A stretch of DNA of 64,000 nt from NCBI RefSeq assembly GCF_051172195.1, contig NZ_JBPJAQ010000001.1, positions 3,348,001 through 3,412,000 of the forward strand. Reading direction: 5' to 3'. The number at the start of each line of letters is the position of its first letter. Positions within the stretch are counted from its first letter, which is position 1. The position numbers were made by a program, and so were the translations under genes. The stretch comes from Paludibaculum fermentans_A (GTDB lineage Bacteria > Acidobacteriota > Terriglobia > Bryobacterales > Bryobacteraceae). The notes under the pieces were generated by a model. The model searched no databases. It was not told the origin of the DNA and saw only the letters and a program-made list of their open reading frames with translations. Positions 16,609-25,919 of this stretch are shown here, piece by piece.

Positions 16609-17922
16609 TTAGTTCTCCAACGCGTTGACTATGTGTTTGAAGACTCTGCCTCGTTCTTCGTAGCCGGAAAACTGATCAAAGCTGGCGCATGCCGGTGCCA
16701 GCAAAACTGTGTCGCCTGGCTGGGCTTCGCGATGCGCGAGAGCCACCGCCCCGGCCAGGTCGCCGCATTGTTCGATTCGCACACAATCACCGAGGTGATT
16801 GGCGATCTTCTCAGCCGCGGCGCCAATCAGCAGGGCCGCTTTCGCACGCTTATGAAGTAGGTCGCGCAAGGTAGTGTAGTCGCTGTTCTTATCCTTGCCC
16901 CCGAGGATGACCCACAAGCCCCGTTCGAATGACTCGAGCGCCTTCATTGTGGCGTCAACATTCGTCGCTTTGGAGTCGTTATAGTATTCGGCGCCATTCA
17001 CCGTCCGCACATACTCAATTCGGTGCTCGACGCCCGGGAACGACATGACGCCCTCACGGATCGACGTGAGCGGGGCGCCGGCCAAATGAGCCACACAGGC
17101 CGCCGCCAGGACATTCTCGAGATTGTGGCGTCCGCGGAGCTTCACCTCGGAGACCGCCATGAAAGGGACTCCGTCAGCGGTCAGTTGATCGCCATCGCGA
17201 TAGAAGCCAGGCTGCACGGCCGCACCGGCGTGGAACCAATGCACATGGGCCGCCGTCAGTTTCGCGTAGGCGACAGTGGGTTCGTTTTCCGCATTGAGAA
17301 CCGCGAAATCCGAGCTCGTCTGATTGCGAAAAATGCGCGCCTTGGCCGCGGCGTAATTTTCGAAGGACCCGTGCCGGTCCAGGTGGTCCGGTGTGACGTT
17401 CAGCGCCGCCGCGATGTGCACATGCAGCGTATCCGTGGTCTCCAACTGGAAGCTGGACAACTCCAGGACATTCCATTTGTCTTCGGCCGAGCTGCTCACC
17501 ATCGAAGCCAGCGGAGTGCCTATATTGCCGCCCACCTGGCAGGGAATGCCGGCCGTTTCAAGAAGGTGCCCGACCAGCGCGGTCGACGTCGTCTTGCCGT
17601 TGGCGCCGGTTATCCCAATAAGCGGTCCGCGAAGAAACCAGGAAGCCGCCTCGACGTCACCGACCACCTTGATGCCCCGTCCCGCCGCCTCTTCAAATAG
17701 CGGCCGGGTGGGCGCGACGCCCGGCGAAAGCACAGCCAGATCGCATCCTTCGAGGGCCTCGGGGCCCTGGGGGACGAACTCAACGCCGAGTTCCGGCAGA
17801 TCCGCCGGAGTCTTCACATCCGATGCCCGCACCACAGCTCCATGGGCCTGGAGTAGTCCGATCGTCGCCAGACCGGATTTGCCCATCCCGAAGACTGTTA
17901 CGCGTGCTCCCTCAATGTTCAT
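16609..17922 (-). CDS. murD: UDP-N-acetylmuramoylalanine-D-glutamate ligase
   Basis: A 437-residue Mur ligase adding D-Glu. Rossmann start VTVFGMGKSGLATIGLL, ATP loop GITGANGKTTSTALVGHLL, the central NVTPDHLDRHGSFENYAAAK, and C-terminal YYNDSKATNVDATMKALESF are diagnostic; the final ACASFDQFSGYEERGRVFK is the usual MurD C-terminal motif. It lies 6 bases downstream of mraY. Confidence 0.97.
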   Translation of the reverse strand: MNIEGARVTVFGMGKSGLATIGLLQAHGAVVRASDVKTPADLPELGVEFVPQGPEALEGCDLAVLSPGVAPTRPLFEEAAGRGIKVVGDVEAASWFLRGPLIGITGANGKTTSTALVGHLLETAGIPCQVGGNIGTPLASMVSSSAEDKWNVLELSSFQLETTDTLHVHIAAALNVTPDHLDRHGSFENYAAAKARIFRNQTSSDFAVLNAENEPTVAYAKLTAAHVHWFHAGAAVQPGFYRDGDQLTADGVPFMAVSEVKLRGRHNLENVLAAACVAHLAGAPLTSIREGVMSFPGVEHRIEYVRTVNGAEYYNDSKATNVDATMKALESFERGLWVILGGKDKNSDYTTLRDLLHKRAKAALLIGAAAEKIANHLGDCVRIEQCGDLAGAVALAHREAQPGDTVLLAPACASFDQFSGYEERGRVFKHIVNALEN

Positions 17923-17928
17923 GATTCC

Positions 17929-19062
17929 TTACCGCAGTTTCAGTGTCGTGAGTGCGAACAAAGCCATCACGAGTCCGGCGATCCAAAACCGGACGACTAC
18001 TTTCGTCTCGTCCCACCCCATCTTCTCGAAGTGATGGTGGATTGGGGCCATCAGGAACACTCGCTTCCCTCTGGTCTTGAAGCTCACTACCTGGATGACC
18101 ACGCTCAACAACTCAATGACATACACACCACCGATGAAGATCAGGAGAATCTCCTGCTTGATCAGCACAGAGACGATACCCAGGCTGCCACCCAGGGCCA
18201 ACGAGCCGACGTCGCCCATGAACACTTCCGCCGGATGAGCGTTGTACCAAAGGAACCCGAGCGATGCTCCAGTGAGAGATGCGCAGAAGATAGTCAGTTC
18301 GGCTGTGCCGGAAAGCCGGGTCAAGCCGAGATAGTGCGCGAACTGCGCATGGCCGCTGACATAGCTCAGAATTGTCATGGCTCCGCTGGCAACAATCATC
18401 AGCCCCGCGGCCAGCCCATCCAGCCCATCCGTGAGGTTCACTGCGTTCGACGAGCCCACGATGACGAAGAACAGAAAGCCGAAGAAGAACACGAAGGCCA
18501 GGGGGTAGGTCCATGGGTTGCCAAGCAATCCCTCAATCAGCAGACTGGGCTTCACGTTCTTGAGGAACGGCACGTTCATAGCCGTGTCATAGAGCCCCTT
18601 CGAGTGCAGGACCAGCAGCCAGATGCCCAGGCAGAGCATCATGAGGATCTGCAGCAGCAGCTTCTGCCGTGCCGTCAACCCAAGGTTGCGGGCCTTCTTC
18701 ACCTTTGCGTAATCGTCGAGGAACCCGATAATCCCGTAACTCACCAGCCCGAACAGAGCGACCCAGACATACGGGTTTCGAAGATTAGTGAAAAGCAGCG
18801 TCGGGATGATGACGGAGGTCAGAATCAGGAGGCCGCCCATGGTAGGCGTGCCCGCCTTCTTCTGATGGCTCTCGGGCCCCTCTTCGCGAATGTGCTGCCC
18901 GATCTGCAACGACTGCAGCCTGCGGATGAACCAGGGTCCCAACAGGATTGAGAGGAGCAACGCGGTGATACTGGCCGCAAGAGTGCGGAACGTCACGTAT
19001 CCGAAGAGACGAAACGGCGGGAACTGCGGGAACAGTTGCTCGTACAGCAGCCAGTACAGCAT
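17929..19062 (-). CDS. mraY: Phospho-N-acetylmuramoyl-pentapeptide transferase
   Basis: A 377-residue membrane enzyme that transfers phospho-MurNAc-pentapeptide to undecaprenyl phosphate (lipid I). Ten membrane helices with the family motifs GPESHQKKAGTPTMGGLLIL, GFLDDYAKVKKARN (catalytic Asp pair), NAVNLTDGLDGLA and NAHPAEVFMGDVGSLALG, and PIHHHFEKMGWDETKVVVRF near the C-terminus. Only 2 bases separate it from murF. Confidence 0.98.
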   Translation of the reverse strand: MLYWLLYEQLFPQFPPFRLFGYVTFRTLAASITALLLSILLGPWFIRRLQSLQIGQHIREEGPESHQKKAGTPTMGGLLILTSVIIPTLLFTNLRNPYVWVALFGLVSYGIIGFLDDYAKVKKARNLGLTARQKLLLQILMMLCLGIWLLVLHSKGLYDTAMNVPFLKNVKPSLLIEGLLGNPWTYPLAFVFFFGFLFFVIVGSSNAVNLTDGLDGLAAGLMIVASGAMTILSYVSGHAQFAHYLGLTRLSGTAELTIFCASLTGASLGFLWYNAHPAEVFMGDVGSLALGGSLGIVSVLIKQEILLIFIGGVYVIELLSVVIQVVSFKTRGKRVFLMAPIHHHFEKMGWDETKVVVRFWIAGLVMALFALTTLKLR

Positions 19063-19064
19063 TG

Positions 19065-20384
19065 TTAGTTGAGAAACTCCTGTAACGCCAGCTCGACACG
19101 GGTACCGCGGGAGCCTTTAAACAAGAGAGCGTCGCCACTCTCTGCCAGCGTCTTGACAAAACGGCCTGCGTCCGAGGGTTCGGGAAAAAAATGCGCGGCG
19201 CCGGGCGCTAACCCGGCGTCAAGTCCTGCGTCGACCAGATGCCTTGCGGCGCCGCGAATCCCTACAAGCACAGAAATCCCACGCCGGGCCGCGTACATAC
19301 CCACTTCCCGGTGCAGGTCCTCGGACCAGCGTCCAAGCTCCAGCATCTCACCCAGAACCGCGATGCGCCGCCTGGCTGGAGTGTCGGCCAGCAGGTCGAG
19401 CATCATCTTGGCGGCTTCGGGATTCGAGTTATAACAGTCGTCCCAGATCACCATGCCCCGGCTCTCGAGGCGCGCCAGTCGCATCTTCGGAGCCTTCAGC
19501 GAGGCGACGGTATCCACCAAACCACTCAGTTCCATCTTCAGGGCTTTCGCCACGGCCAATGCCGCCAGTGCGGCCATCAGGCCACCTCGAGCGGGTAGCG
19601 GGCAAAAAAATGAGCCCACGTCCGCGACATCAAACTTCGAGCCCTCCGGGAGGAACTCGAGGTTTGAGGCCCGGACGTGGGCTGCCTCGATGGAAGAAAA
19701 CTCACTGGTGCCGTAGAAGATCGTTGGCCCCGGGTGCTGCGCCGCAAACGTGCGCACGCGCTCGTCGTCCCCATTCAGAACGGCGATGCCCTCTGGTCCA
19801 AGACTCTCCACGAGTTCGCGCTTTGCCAGCGCGATCTGCTCAATCGAACCCAGATTCTCGATATGCGCCGAACCAACGTTCGTCACCACCGCGATGTTTG
19901 GTTTGGCGATCCGAGCCAGGTCTGCAATTTCTCCCGCGTGATTCATGCCGATCTCGAGCACGGCGACCTCGGTATCGCCGGCGAGATTCAGAATCGAAAG
20001 CGGAAGTCCGATGTGGTTGTTATAGTTGCCGGCTGTCTTCCCGACGCGATATCCGGTCGCTACGACTGTGGCAACCGCGTCCTTCGTCGTTGTCTTGCCG
20101 GCGCTGCCGGTGATGGCCACCACGACGCCACCCCATCGTTCGCGTTCGGCAGCGGCGGTCTGCTGGAGCCATGCCAAGGTGTCGGAGACCACCAACTGTG
20201 GACCGCTGCCTTCGATGAAGCGCTCCACTACCGCGGCCGCGGCGCCACGTTCGAAGGCGGCCGGGACGTGATCATGACCGTCGTGATTCGGCCCTTTCAG
20301 CGCGACAAACAAGGCGCCCGGCTCAATCGCCCGGGTATCGGTGCTGACTGAAGTGCAAGGTGCGCCGGCGACGAGGAGGTTCAT
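19065..20384 (-). CDS. murF: UDP-MurNAc-tripeptide D-alanyl-D-alanine ligase
   Basis: A 439-residue Mur ligase that attaches D-Ala-D-Ala. Seen are the N-terminal SVSTDTRAIEPGALFVALKG, ATP loop ITGSAGKTTTKDAVA, GMNHAGEIADLARIAKP, and VIWDDCYNSNPEAAKMMLDL. The ddl gene that makes its dipeptide substrate is not in the cluster. It overlaps murE by 4 bases (ATGA). Confidence 0.96.
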   Translation of the reverse strand: MNLLVAGAPCTSVSTDTRAIEPGALFVALKGPNHDGHDHVPAAFERGAAAAVVERFIEGSGPQLVVSDTLAWLQQTAAAERERWGGVVVAITGSAGKTTTKDAVATVVATGYRVGKTAGNYNNHIGLPLSILNLAGDTEVAVLEIGMNHAGEIADLARIAKPNIAVVTNVGSAHIENLGSIEQIALAKRELVESLGPEGIAVLNGDDERVRTFAAQHPGPTIFYGTSEFSSIEAAHVRASNLEFLPEGSKFDVADVGSFFCPLPARGGLMAALAALAVAKALKMELSGLVDTVASLKAPKMRLARLESRGMVIWDDCYNSNPEAAKMMLDLLADTPARRRIAVLGEMLELGRWSEDLHREVGMYAARRGISVLVGIRGAARHLVDAGLDAGLAPGAAHFFPEPSDAGRFVKTLAESGDALLFKGSRGTRVELALQEFLN

Positions 20385-21877
20385 GCGCGGGCCTCCGCCT
20401 TGGGCACATACCCAAAGCTCTCCAGTACGCGGCGCGCGGAAACGCGGTCATCAAAATCAATTGTGCGGTCGCGTAGCACCTGATAGGTCTCATGGCCCTT
20501 ACCGGCGAGCAGGACGATGTCCCCCGGACGGGCTTCGGCGATGGCCAGGCGGATTGCCTTCTCGCGGTCGGGTTCCACCACGTGTTTCGTGTCAAAGCGG
20601 CGCACGCCCACCAGGGCATCATTGATGATGCTCAGGGGATCTTCACTGCGCGGGTTGTCGCTAGTGACCACCACGAAGTCGCTCATCTCCGCCGCCGCCT
20701 GTCCCATGAGCGGGCGTTTGGCCCGGTCCCTGTCGCCGCCACAGCCGAAGAGCGTAATGACACGCTTGGGATTCAGCGCACGCGCCGTGGCGATGGTATT
20801 CCGCAGCGCATCATCGGTGTGGGCATAATCCACCACGACCAGGAATGGCTGACCCGCGTCAACCCGCTCAAACCGCCCAGGGACTGCCTTGCAGGACTCC
20901 AGGCCCTCGGCGATCTGCTGCGCCGGCAAGCCCAGGCTCAGGCCCACGGCAAATGCGCCCAGCAGGTTGTAGACGTTGATCAATCCACACAGCCTGGACT
21001 CGATGTGCTGCCGGCCGCCGGGGTAACGGACGTCGAACCGCAGTCCGTGAAAGCCCGCGTCAATGTTCTCCGCCTTCACATCCGCGTTGTTTTTGAGTCC
21101 GTAAGTCAGCCGCTTGGTCTCCGGCTGCAACTGGATCCGCTTGCCCCAGGAATCGTCCGCGTTGATCACCGCGAACTTGGGCGGCGGGCCGCCCGCACCC
21201 TGGAACAGCAATACCTTGGCCGCGAAATACTCTTCCATTGTGCCGTGGAAGTCCAGATGATCCCGGGTCAGATTCGTAAACAGTACGGTATGGAACGTCA
21301 GTCCGGCCACCCGCCGCAGGGCGAGTGCATGGGATGAGACCTCGAAGGTGAAGTTGGTTCCACCGGCGCGTTTCACCTCGTCCATCAATCGCATCAGGTC
21401 GAGTGAGTCCGGCGTCGTATTCACAGCGGGACGTTCCTCGCCGGCCACGCGATAGAGGATAGTGCCGACCATGCCGGTCACCCGTCCTGCGTGCCTCAAC
21501 ATCGAGTCGACGCAGTACACCGTGGTTGTTTTGCCGTTGGTGCCGGTGACACCAACCAGGGCCAGGCTTTCATCCGGAGCACCGTAGAAAAGGCGGCTCA
21601 TCACCGACAATGCGGCCCGGCCATGCTGCACCTGAATCCACAGCCCGTCGAAATCTTCCGGCTTCGCAAGTTCGGATACGACCCCCAACGCCCCGGCCAG
21701 AATCGCCTGCGCTGCGAAGGCCCTGCCGTCTGCCTTGGCGCCGGGAAAGGCGAAGAATAGATAGCCTGGCTTCACGCGGCGTGAGTCGAACTCCAGACCG
21801 GTGATATCCAGCCCGTACGCGCCGACGGGTAGGTCGGAAGCGAGCGCAACACCGGCGATGAGATCAGATAGCTTCAT
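20381..21877 (-). CDS. murE: UDP-MurNAc-dipeptide: meso-diaminopimelate ligase
   Basis: A 498-residue Mur ligase adding the third residue of the stem peptide. ATP loop TGTNGKTTT at residues 111-119, the THLTRDHLDFHG-type segment (TNLTRDHLDFHGTMEEYFA), and DNPR at 407-410, the signature for meso-diaminopimelate rather than lysine. The wall is therefore predicted to be of the direct meso-DAP type, as in most Gram-negative bacteria. ATGA overlaps on both sides (with ftsI and murF) indicate coupled translation. Confidence 0.96.
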   Translation of the reverse strand: MKLSDLIAGVALASDLPVGAYGLDITGLEFDSRRVKPGYLFFAFPGAKADGRAFAAQAILAGALGVVSELAKPEDFDGLWIQVQHGRAALSVMSRLFYGAPDESLALVGVTGTNGKTTTVYCVDSMLRHAGRVTGMVGTILYRVAGEERPAVNTTPDSLDLMRLMDEVKRAGGTNFTFEVSSHALALRRVAGLTFHTVLFTNLTRDHLDFHGTMEEYFAAKVLLFQGAGGPPPKFAVINADDSWGKRIQLQPETKRLTYGLKNNADVKAENIDAGFHGLRFDVRYPGGRQHIESRLCGLINVYNLLGAFAVGLSLGLPAQQIAEGLESCKAVPGRFERVDAGQPFLVVVDYAHTDDALRNTIATARALNPKRVITLFGCGGDRDRAKRPLMGQAAAEMSDFVVVTSDNPRSEDPLSIINDALVGVRRFDTKHVVEPDREKAIRLAIAEARPGDIVLLAGKGHETYQVLRDRTIDFDDRVSARRVLESFGYVPKAEARA

Positions 21878-23982
21878 TGAGCGGCCGAGAATTCCACCTG
21901 GATGTGTTCGCCGTTAGACAGAATCGTCCCGGGTGCCGGCTTCTGGACGCGAGCCTTGCCGCGCCCTACAATCTCCACCGGCAGTCCGCGTGTTGCCGAT
22001 TCCCGCAGAACCGCGACTACGGGCATGCCGCGGAAGTCCGGCACTTTGGGGCCCACCAGTAAGGGGGAGAATGGCTTGGCGTCCTGCTCCTGGTCAGCTG
22101 CCTGCAGCTTCTTCTTTTCCAGCTCTTCCTTCTCTTCTTTCTTCTTGAGCGCCTCGGCCCTGGCGATGCGGTTCTCCGGCAGTTCGTCGGTTTCCGCCGG
22201 AGTCAGGGGCTTGGGTTGAATATCCGATTCCGGCCGGTCCTTGGGAACCTGGAGGACTCGCAGCGCGGTTTCCGCCACCTTCGAAAAGACCGGCGCTGCC
22301 GCGATGCCGCCCTGTTTCGGTGTCCGGTTCAGGGTCACCACGACAACCACGCGGGGGTTCGTCACAGGCGCAAAACCGATGAACGAGGAGTTGTGGCGAT
22401 TCTGCCATGCGCCGTTCTCGAAAATTTCGGCCGAGCCCGTCTTGCCACCAGAGGAATAGCCAGGAATGGCGGCCCGGCGCCCAGTGCCCTCTTCCACGAC
22501 GCTTTCCATGATGCGTCTGATGGTGAATGCCGTCTCCGGACGGATCACCCGGATCGGGTTCTTAAACTCAATCGGGACATTCTGCACACGCCCGTCATCC
22601 GTGGGGCGCGACTTCTTGAGGATGAGATGGGGATTCACCAGCAGACCGCCGTTGGCTATGACGGAGACTGCACGGGCCAATTGAATGGCCGTTGCGCCCA
22701 CTTCATGCCCGAATGCAATGTACTCGTGCGACGCCGGCGACCAGCACCAGCGGTCCTTTGAATCCTTGCACTCCAGGTGGCGCAGCAGGCCCCGCGATTC
22801 CGCCGGTAGCTCGATGCCTGTCTTCTCGCCAATACCAAAACGCTTCAGGTAGTCGTAGAGCGTCTTTGGCCCCGAGGCGATCGAAATCTTGGCGACTCCG
22901 ATATTGGAGCTCTTGATCAGTACGCCGGCGACATCCATGTTGCCCATGCGGTGGAGGTCGTGAATCGGCCGGCGGCCAGGGCGGGGAAATGAGCCGTTTT
23001 CGCAGTAAATGCCACTCGTGGGTGTAAACCGTCCCGAATCGATGCCCATGGTGACGGTGATCATCTTCATCACGCTGCCCGGCTCACACGGAATCTGTAC
23101 GGCGATGTTCTTGTGGCGAGCTTCGGCTTCACCCGCCGTGGGCTGCTCGTGCCTGGGGTCGAAAGTGGGATAGTTGGCCAGGGCCAGCACTTCACCGGTC
23201 TGGGGGTCCATCACGATCACTGTTCCGCTGGAAGCCGCTGCTTCCTTGACGCCTTCCGCCAGGAACTCCTCGGCATCGTGCTGGATGACACGGTCGATGG
23301 AGAGCGTCAGATTCGTGCCTTGCACGCTCTCTTCGCTCACCCAACTGACATAGCTGTCCTGGCGCGAGCCGGTCAGCACCATCATCTTGCCCGGCTTGCC
23401 CTGCATCTCGGTGTTTAGCTTCTGCTCCAGGCCGGCATTGCCGTTGCCCTCAGCATCCAGACTCCCGATAACGTGGGCGCCAGTGAGGCCATTGGGGTAC
23501 TCCCGCTGGTGGTCCGGCAGGATTTCGATGGGCAGCGTGCGTCGCAGCGGCAGCATGCGGTATTTCTCGTCTTCCGTCAGATGCCGTTTGATCACAAGGA
23601 AGCCGCGTCCACGGGCCTTCTTCGCGCCCCGGTCCTGGTATTCAGCAATTGTGTTGGCCAGTTCCGTGGAGTTCAGATCCAGGGCTGGAGCCACGATCGC
23701 GCTAAAGAACTGCGGGTCCGCAACCCGCTGCGGATTGACGACCACCGATTCCGTCCGGACGCTAATGGCCAGCGGAGTGCCGGTGCGGTCGAGGATCTCG
23801 CCCCGATCCGCCGGAATTCGAATCTTGTGCTGGTGTTGTGCTTTGGCCGCTTTGACGAAATCGTCGTGCTTCAGTACTTGCAGGTAGCCGAGGCGTCCCA
23901 CAATCAGCACGGCCCAGATGAACACAATGCGGCCAACCAGAATGACACGTTTGGACGCGCGGTCGCCTACCGGATTCTCCAT
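21874..23982 (-). CDS. ftsI: Septal transpeptidase FtsI/PBP with a C-terminal PASTA domain
   Basis: A 702-residue class B penicillin-binding protein. It has one N-terminal membrane helix (VILVGRIVFIWAVLIVGRLG), a dimerisation domain, and a transpeptidase domain with the active-site motifs S303-x-x-K306 (PGSVMK), S358-x-N360 (SSN) and K514-T-G-S. After the enzyme domain come a charged segment rich in Glu and Lys and one PASTA-like domain (about 638-700, VPDFRGMPVVAVLRESA). PASTA on the divisome PBP is typical of Firmicutes PBP2x and some other phyla, and absent in E. coli FtsI. It is encoded between the FtsL-like gene and murE. Confidence 0.95.
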   Translation of the reverse strand: MENPVGDRASKRVILVGRIVFIWAVLIVGRLGYLQVLKHDDFVKAAKAQHQHKIRIPADRGEILDRTGTPLAISVRTESVVVNPQRVADPQFFSAIVAPALDLNSTELANTIAEYQDRGAKKARGRGFLVIKRHLTEDEKYRMLPLRRTLPIEILPDHQREYPNGLTGAHVIGSLDAEGNGNAGLEQKLNTEMQGKPGKMMVLTGSRQDSYVSWVSEESVQGTNLTLSIDRVIQHDAEEFLAEGVKEAAASSGTVIVMDPQTGEVLALANYPTFDPRHEQPTAGEAEARHKNIAVQIPCEPGSVMKMITVTMGIDSGRFTPTSGIYCENGSFPRPGRRPIHDLHRMGNMDVAGVLIKSSNIGVAKISIASGPKTLYDYLKRFGIGEKTGIELPAESRGLLRHLECKDSKDRWCWSPASHEYIAFGHEVGATAIQLARAVSVIANGGLLVNPHLILKKSRPTDDGRVQNVPIEFKNPIRVIRPETAFTIRRIMESVVEEGTGRRAAIPGYSSGGKTGSAEIFENGAWQNRHNSSFIGFAPVTNPRVVVVVTLNRTPKQGGIAAAPVFSKVAETALRVLQVPKDRPESDIQPKPLTPAETDELPENRIARAEALKKKEEKEELEKKKLQAADQEQDAKPFSPLLVGPKVPDFRGMPVVAVLRESATRGLPVEIVGRGKARVQKPAPGTILSNGEHIQVEFSAAQ

Positions 23983-24012
23983 AGCTGCCTCGTGCGGGTG
24001 GGATTGAGCCGC

Positions 24013-24489
24013 TTAGTGGCGGGTGCCCAGTGACGCAACAGCGCCTTTCGACGGGGGCGCGAAGATCACCGCCGCCGCCGTTGGGGTCGAGAAATTGTGC
24101 CCGGCATACTGCTCCAACTGGCTGGGGCTGACGAGCGCCGCCTGGCGGCTGCGCAGGACGCGCAATTCGTTCGTCATCCGGTCACGGTCGTGCTTCAACT
24201 GTTCCATCCGATGGCTTGCCAGCAGCGTATACCCCCCGGGCAGCAGCATGGCGATCAGCAACAGGCTGGCGGTGAGAACCCCACCGGCCATACCCACACT
24301 AGCCAACCAATCCTTCTTGTCCACCAGCCGGACAACCGTCGTGTTGTCGATGGATTTTACGTACAGGTGGATCTCTTCTTTCGGCAAACGGCGCAGCCGA
24401 AAGTCCGTAGCATTTCCCCTCCGCGCAGCGGCGCTGGTCATCGCCTTCCCCGCCGCCAGCCAATCAAACAATGCCGCGAGGCTTGTCAT
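24013..24489 (-). CDS. ftsL: FtsL-like bitopic division protein
   Basis: A 158-residue protein in the exact ftsL position between rsmH and ftsI. It has a cytoplasmic N-terminus of about 65 residues, one membrane helix (VGMAGGVLTASLLLIAMLLP), and a following heptad-like coiled coil (LASHRMEQLKHDRDRMTNEL, then RVLRSRQAALVSPSQLEQYA), then a disordered tail. FtsL proteins are poorly conserved in sequence, so the call rests on topology, coiled coil and gene order. The N-terminus is longer than in E. coli FtsL. Confidence 0.7.
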   Translation of the reverse strand: MTSLAALFDWLAAGKAMTSAAARRGNATDFRLRRLPKEEIHLYVKSIDNTTVVRLVDKKDWLASVGMAGGVLTASLLLIAMLLPGGYTLLASHRMEQLKHDRDRMTNELRVLRSRQAALVSPSQLEQYAGHNFSTPTAAAVIFAPPSKGAVASLGTRH

Positions 24490-24523
24490 GGAATTGAATC
24501 TCCCTCTCCTAAACCAAGAACCA

Positions 24524-25393
24524 CTAGTTCATTTCCAGCGCCCGGAGCACTGCACTCCGTGAAGCTGAATTCTTTCTTGTCTCTGCATCACTCGGCCTGA
24601 CCACGTGCTTGGTCAGGATTCGGGCCCGGCTCTGTCGGCCAAGATCCCGAAATACGGTCTTCACTTTTCTGTCATCAATTGACTGAAAAGCGATCACTAC
24701 CCAGCGCGCGCCCGGCGCCAAACAACCCGGCACCTGCTCCAGCATTGCGTCCAACTCGCCCGGTTCGTCGTTGACCGCCATCCGTAACGCTTGAAACACC
24801 CGCGTAGCCGGATGCAGTTTTCCGGACCGTGGCACGACCGATTCCACGACACCAGCCAGTTGGCCCGTATCCCGGAGCGGCCGTGCTCGGACCAGTGCTC
24901 TGGCAATTCGCTCTGCCGGGTGCCTCCTTTCTTCGCCCAGGCTCATGAAGAGCTGGGCAAGTTCTCGTTCGGAAGACCGGTTCAACACGTCGGCGGCCGT
25001 GATCTCCTGCCGCCGGTCCATGCGCATGTCCAAGGGAGCCGCCTGCATAAAAGTGAAGCCCCTGTCCGGGGACGTCAATTGCATACGGCTTACGCCCAGG
25101 TCCGCAAGAATTCCATCCACCTTCGCAACGCCGACCGCACGCAGCGTCTCCGTCAGCTGGGAGAACGCGCTCTGCCGGAACGTAATCCTGTCCAGGCAGT
25201 CCTCGCAGTTCTGCTTCGCCAACTCCAGCGACTCCGCATCGCGATCCATCGAAATCACACGCCCGGTGGTCAGCTGGCGCGCGATCGCTCCGGTATGTCC
25301 ACTCAGGCCACACGTCAGGTCCGCGTAGGTTCCTTCCGGCCGGATCGCCAGAAACTCCAGCGATTCGCCAAGCATGACTGGAAAATGTCCCAT
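24524..25393 (-). CDS. rsmH: 16S rRNA (cytosine-1402-N4)-methyltransferase
   Basis: A 289-residue MraW/RsmH protein. It starts GHFPVMLGESLEFLAIRPEG, has the SAM site YADLTCGLSGHTGAIA and acidic ISMDRDAESL, GILADLGVSRMQL, PLDMRMDRRQEITAADVLN, and ends with IAFQSIDDRKVK (normally ISFHSLEDR-type) and NSASRSAVLRALE. The motif is slightly divergent: LTCGLSGH where DATFGRGGH is usual. It follows mraZ by 6 bases. Confidence 0.94.
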   Translation of the reverse strand: MGHFPVMLGESLEFLAIRPEGTYADLTCGLSGHTGAIARQLTTGRVISMDRDAESLELAKQNCEDCLDRITFRQSAFSQLTETLRAVGVAKVDGILADLGVSRMQLTSPDRGFTFMQAAPLDMRMDRRQEITAADVLNRSSERELAQLFMSLGEERRHPAERIARALVRARPLRDTGQLAGVVESVVPRSGKLHPATRVFQALRMAVNDEPGELDAMLEQVPGCLAPGARWVVIAFQSIDDRKVKTVFRDLGRQSRARILTKHVVRPSDAETRKNSASRSAVLRALEMN

Positions 25394-25399
25394 GCCGTC

Positions 25400-25873
25400 T
25401 CACAACCGGAAACCTTTCGCCTTCGCCGCCTTCAAACTTTCTTCGATCTCCGCCAACAGGCGGTCCTGTTCAGCCTTGTGCTGTTCTTCGGAGTAGATGC
25501 TGATCACGTCCCCGTCAAACCGCAGGTAAACTGACTTGTCTTCCAGGCCCAACAACTTCCTCAAGGACTGGGGAATCGTGATGCGGCCCTGCGGATCCAA
25601 GTCCACGTCGGCCCCGAACATGTCCCCGTACTTCGCCATCGTTTCGAGCAGGGCTGGCTCCTCGCTCAACAGTTCGAGATTGCGTTCGAAACTGCCATTG
25701 CTGTAAATTCGAGCCATGCCCTCGTACATCGTGGCGAACAACGTCTTATCTATCAGCGCTTTCAGGTATTCCTGGTACTTCGCTGGCAGCTTCAGGCGCC
25801 CCGCTGCGTCGACCCGGGCGGAGTGGAAGCCGCGAGGGTTGCGAGGTGTCAGAACTGCTTCGGCTTGAGCCAT
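25400..25873 (-). CDS. mraZ: Transcriptional regulator MraZ
   Basis: About 157 residues with two SpoVT/AbrB-like halves: HSARVDAAGRLKLPAKYQEY and DVDLDPQGRITIPQSLRKLL. MraZ represses its own dcw operon in the bacteria studied. I chose ATG at 25873 over an open frame reaching 25948, because the extension is not MraZ-like and contains a promoter and operator-like repeats. There is no Shine-Dalgarno upstream. A lysine-rich C-terminus (SLKAAKAKGFRL) follows the second half. Confidence 0.92.
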   Translation of the reverse strand: MAQAEAVLTPRNPRGFHSARVDAAGRLKLPAKYQEYLKALIDKTLFATMYEGMARIYSNGSFERNLELLSEEPALLETMAKYGDMFGADVDLDPQGRITIPQSLRKLLGLEDKSVYLRFDGDVISIYSEEQHKAEQDRLLAEIEESLKAAKAKGFRL

Positions 25874-25875
25874 TT

Positions 25876-25912
25876 TGGTCCGAAAACGACTTTTCTGGTC
25901 CGAATCGGACCA
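25876..25912 (-). promoter_or_regulatory. Operator-like repeats immediately upstream of mraZ
   Basis: TGGTCCGA occurs at 25876-25883 and 25896-25903, exactly 20 bases apart, and its inverted copy TCGGACCA at 25905-25912 makes a 17-base palindrome with one central base. The motif is unlike the TGGGN repeats bound by E. coli MraZ, but position and spacing (two helix turns) suit autoregulation or another repressor. Confidence 0.55.
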
Positions 25913-25919
25913 TAGACGT

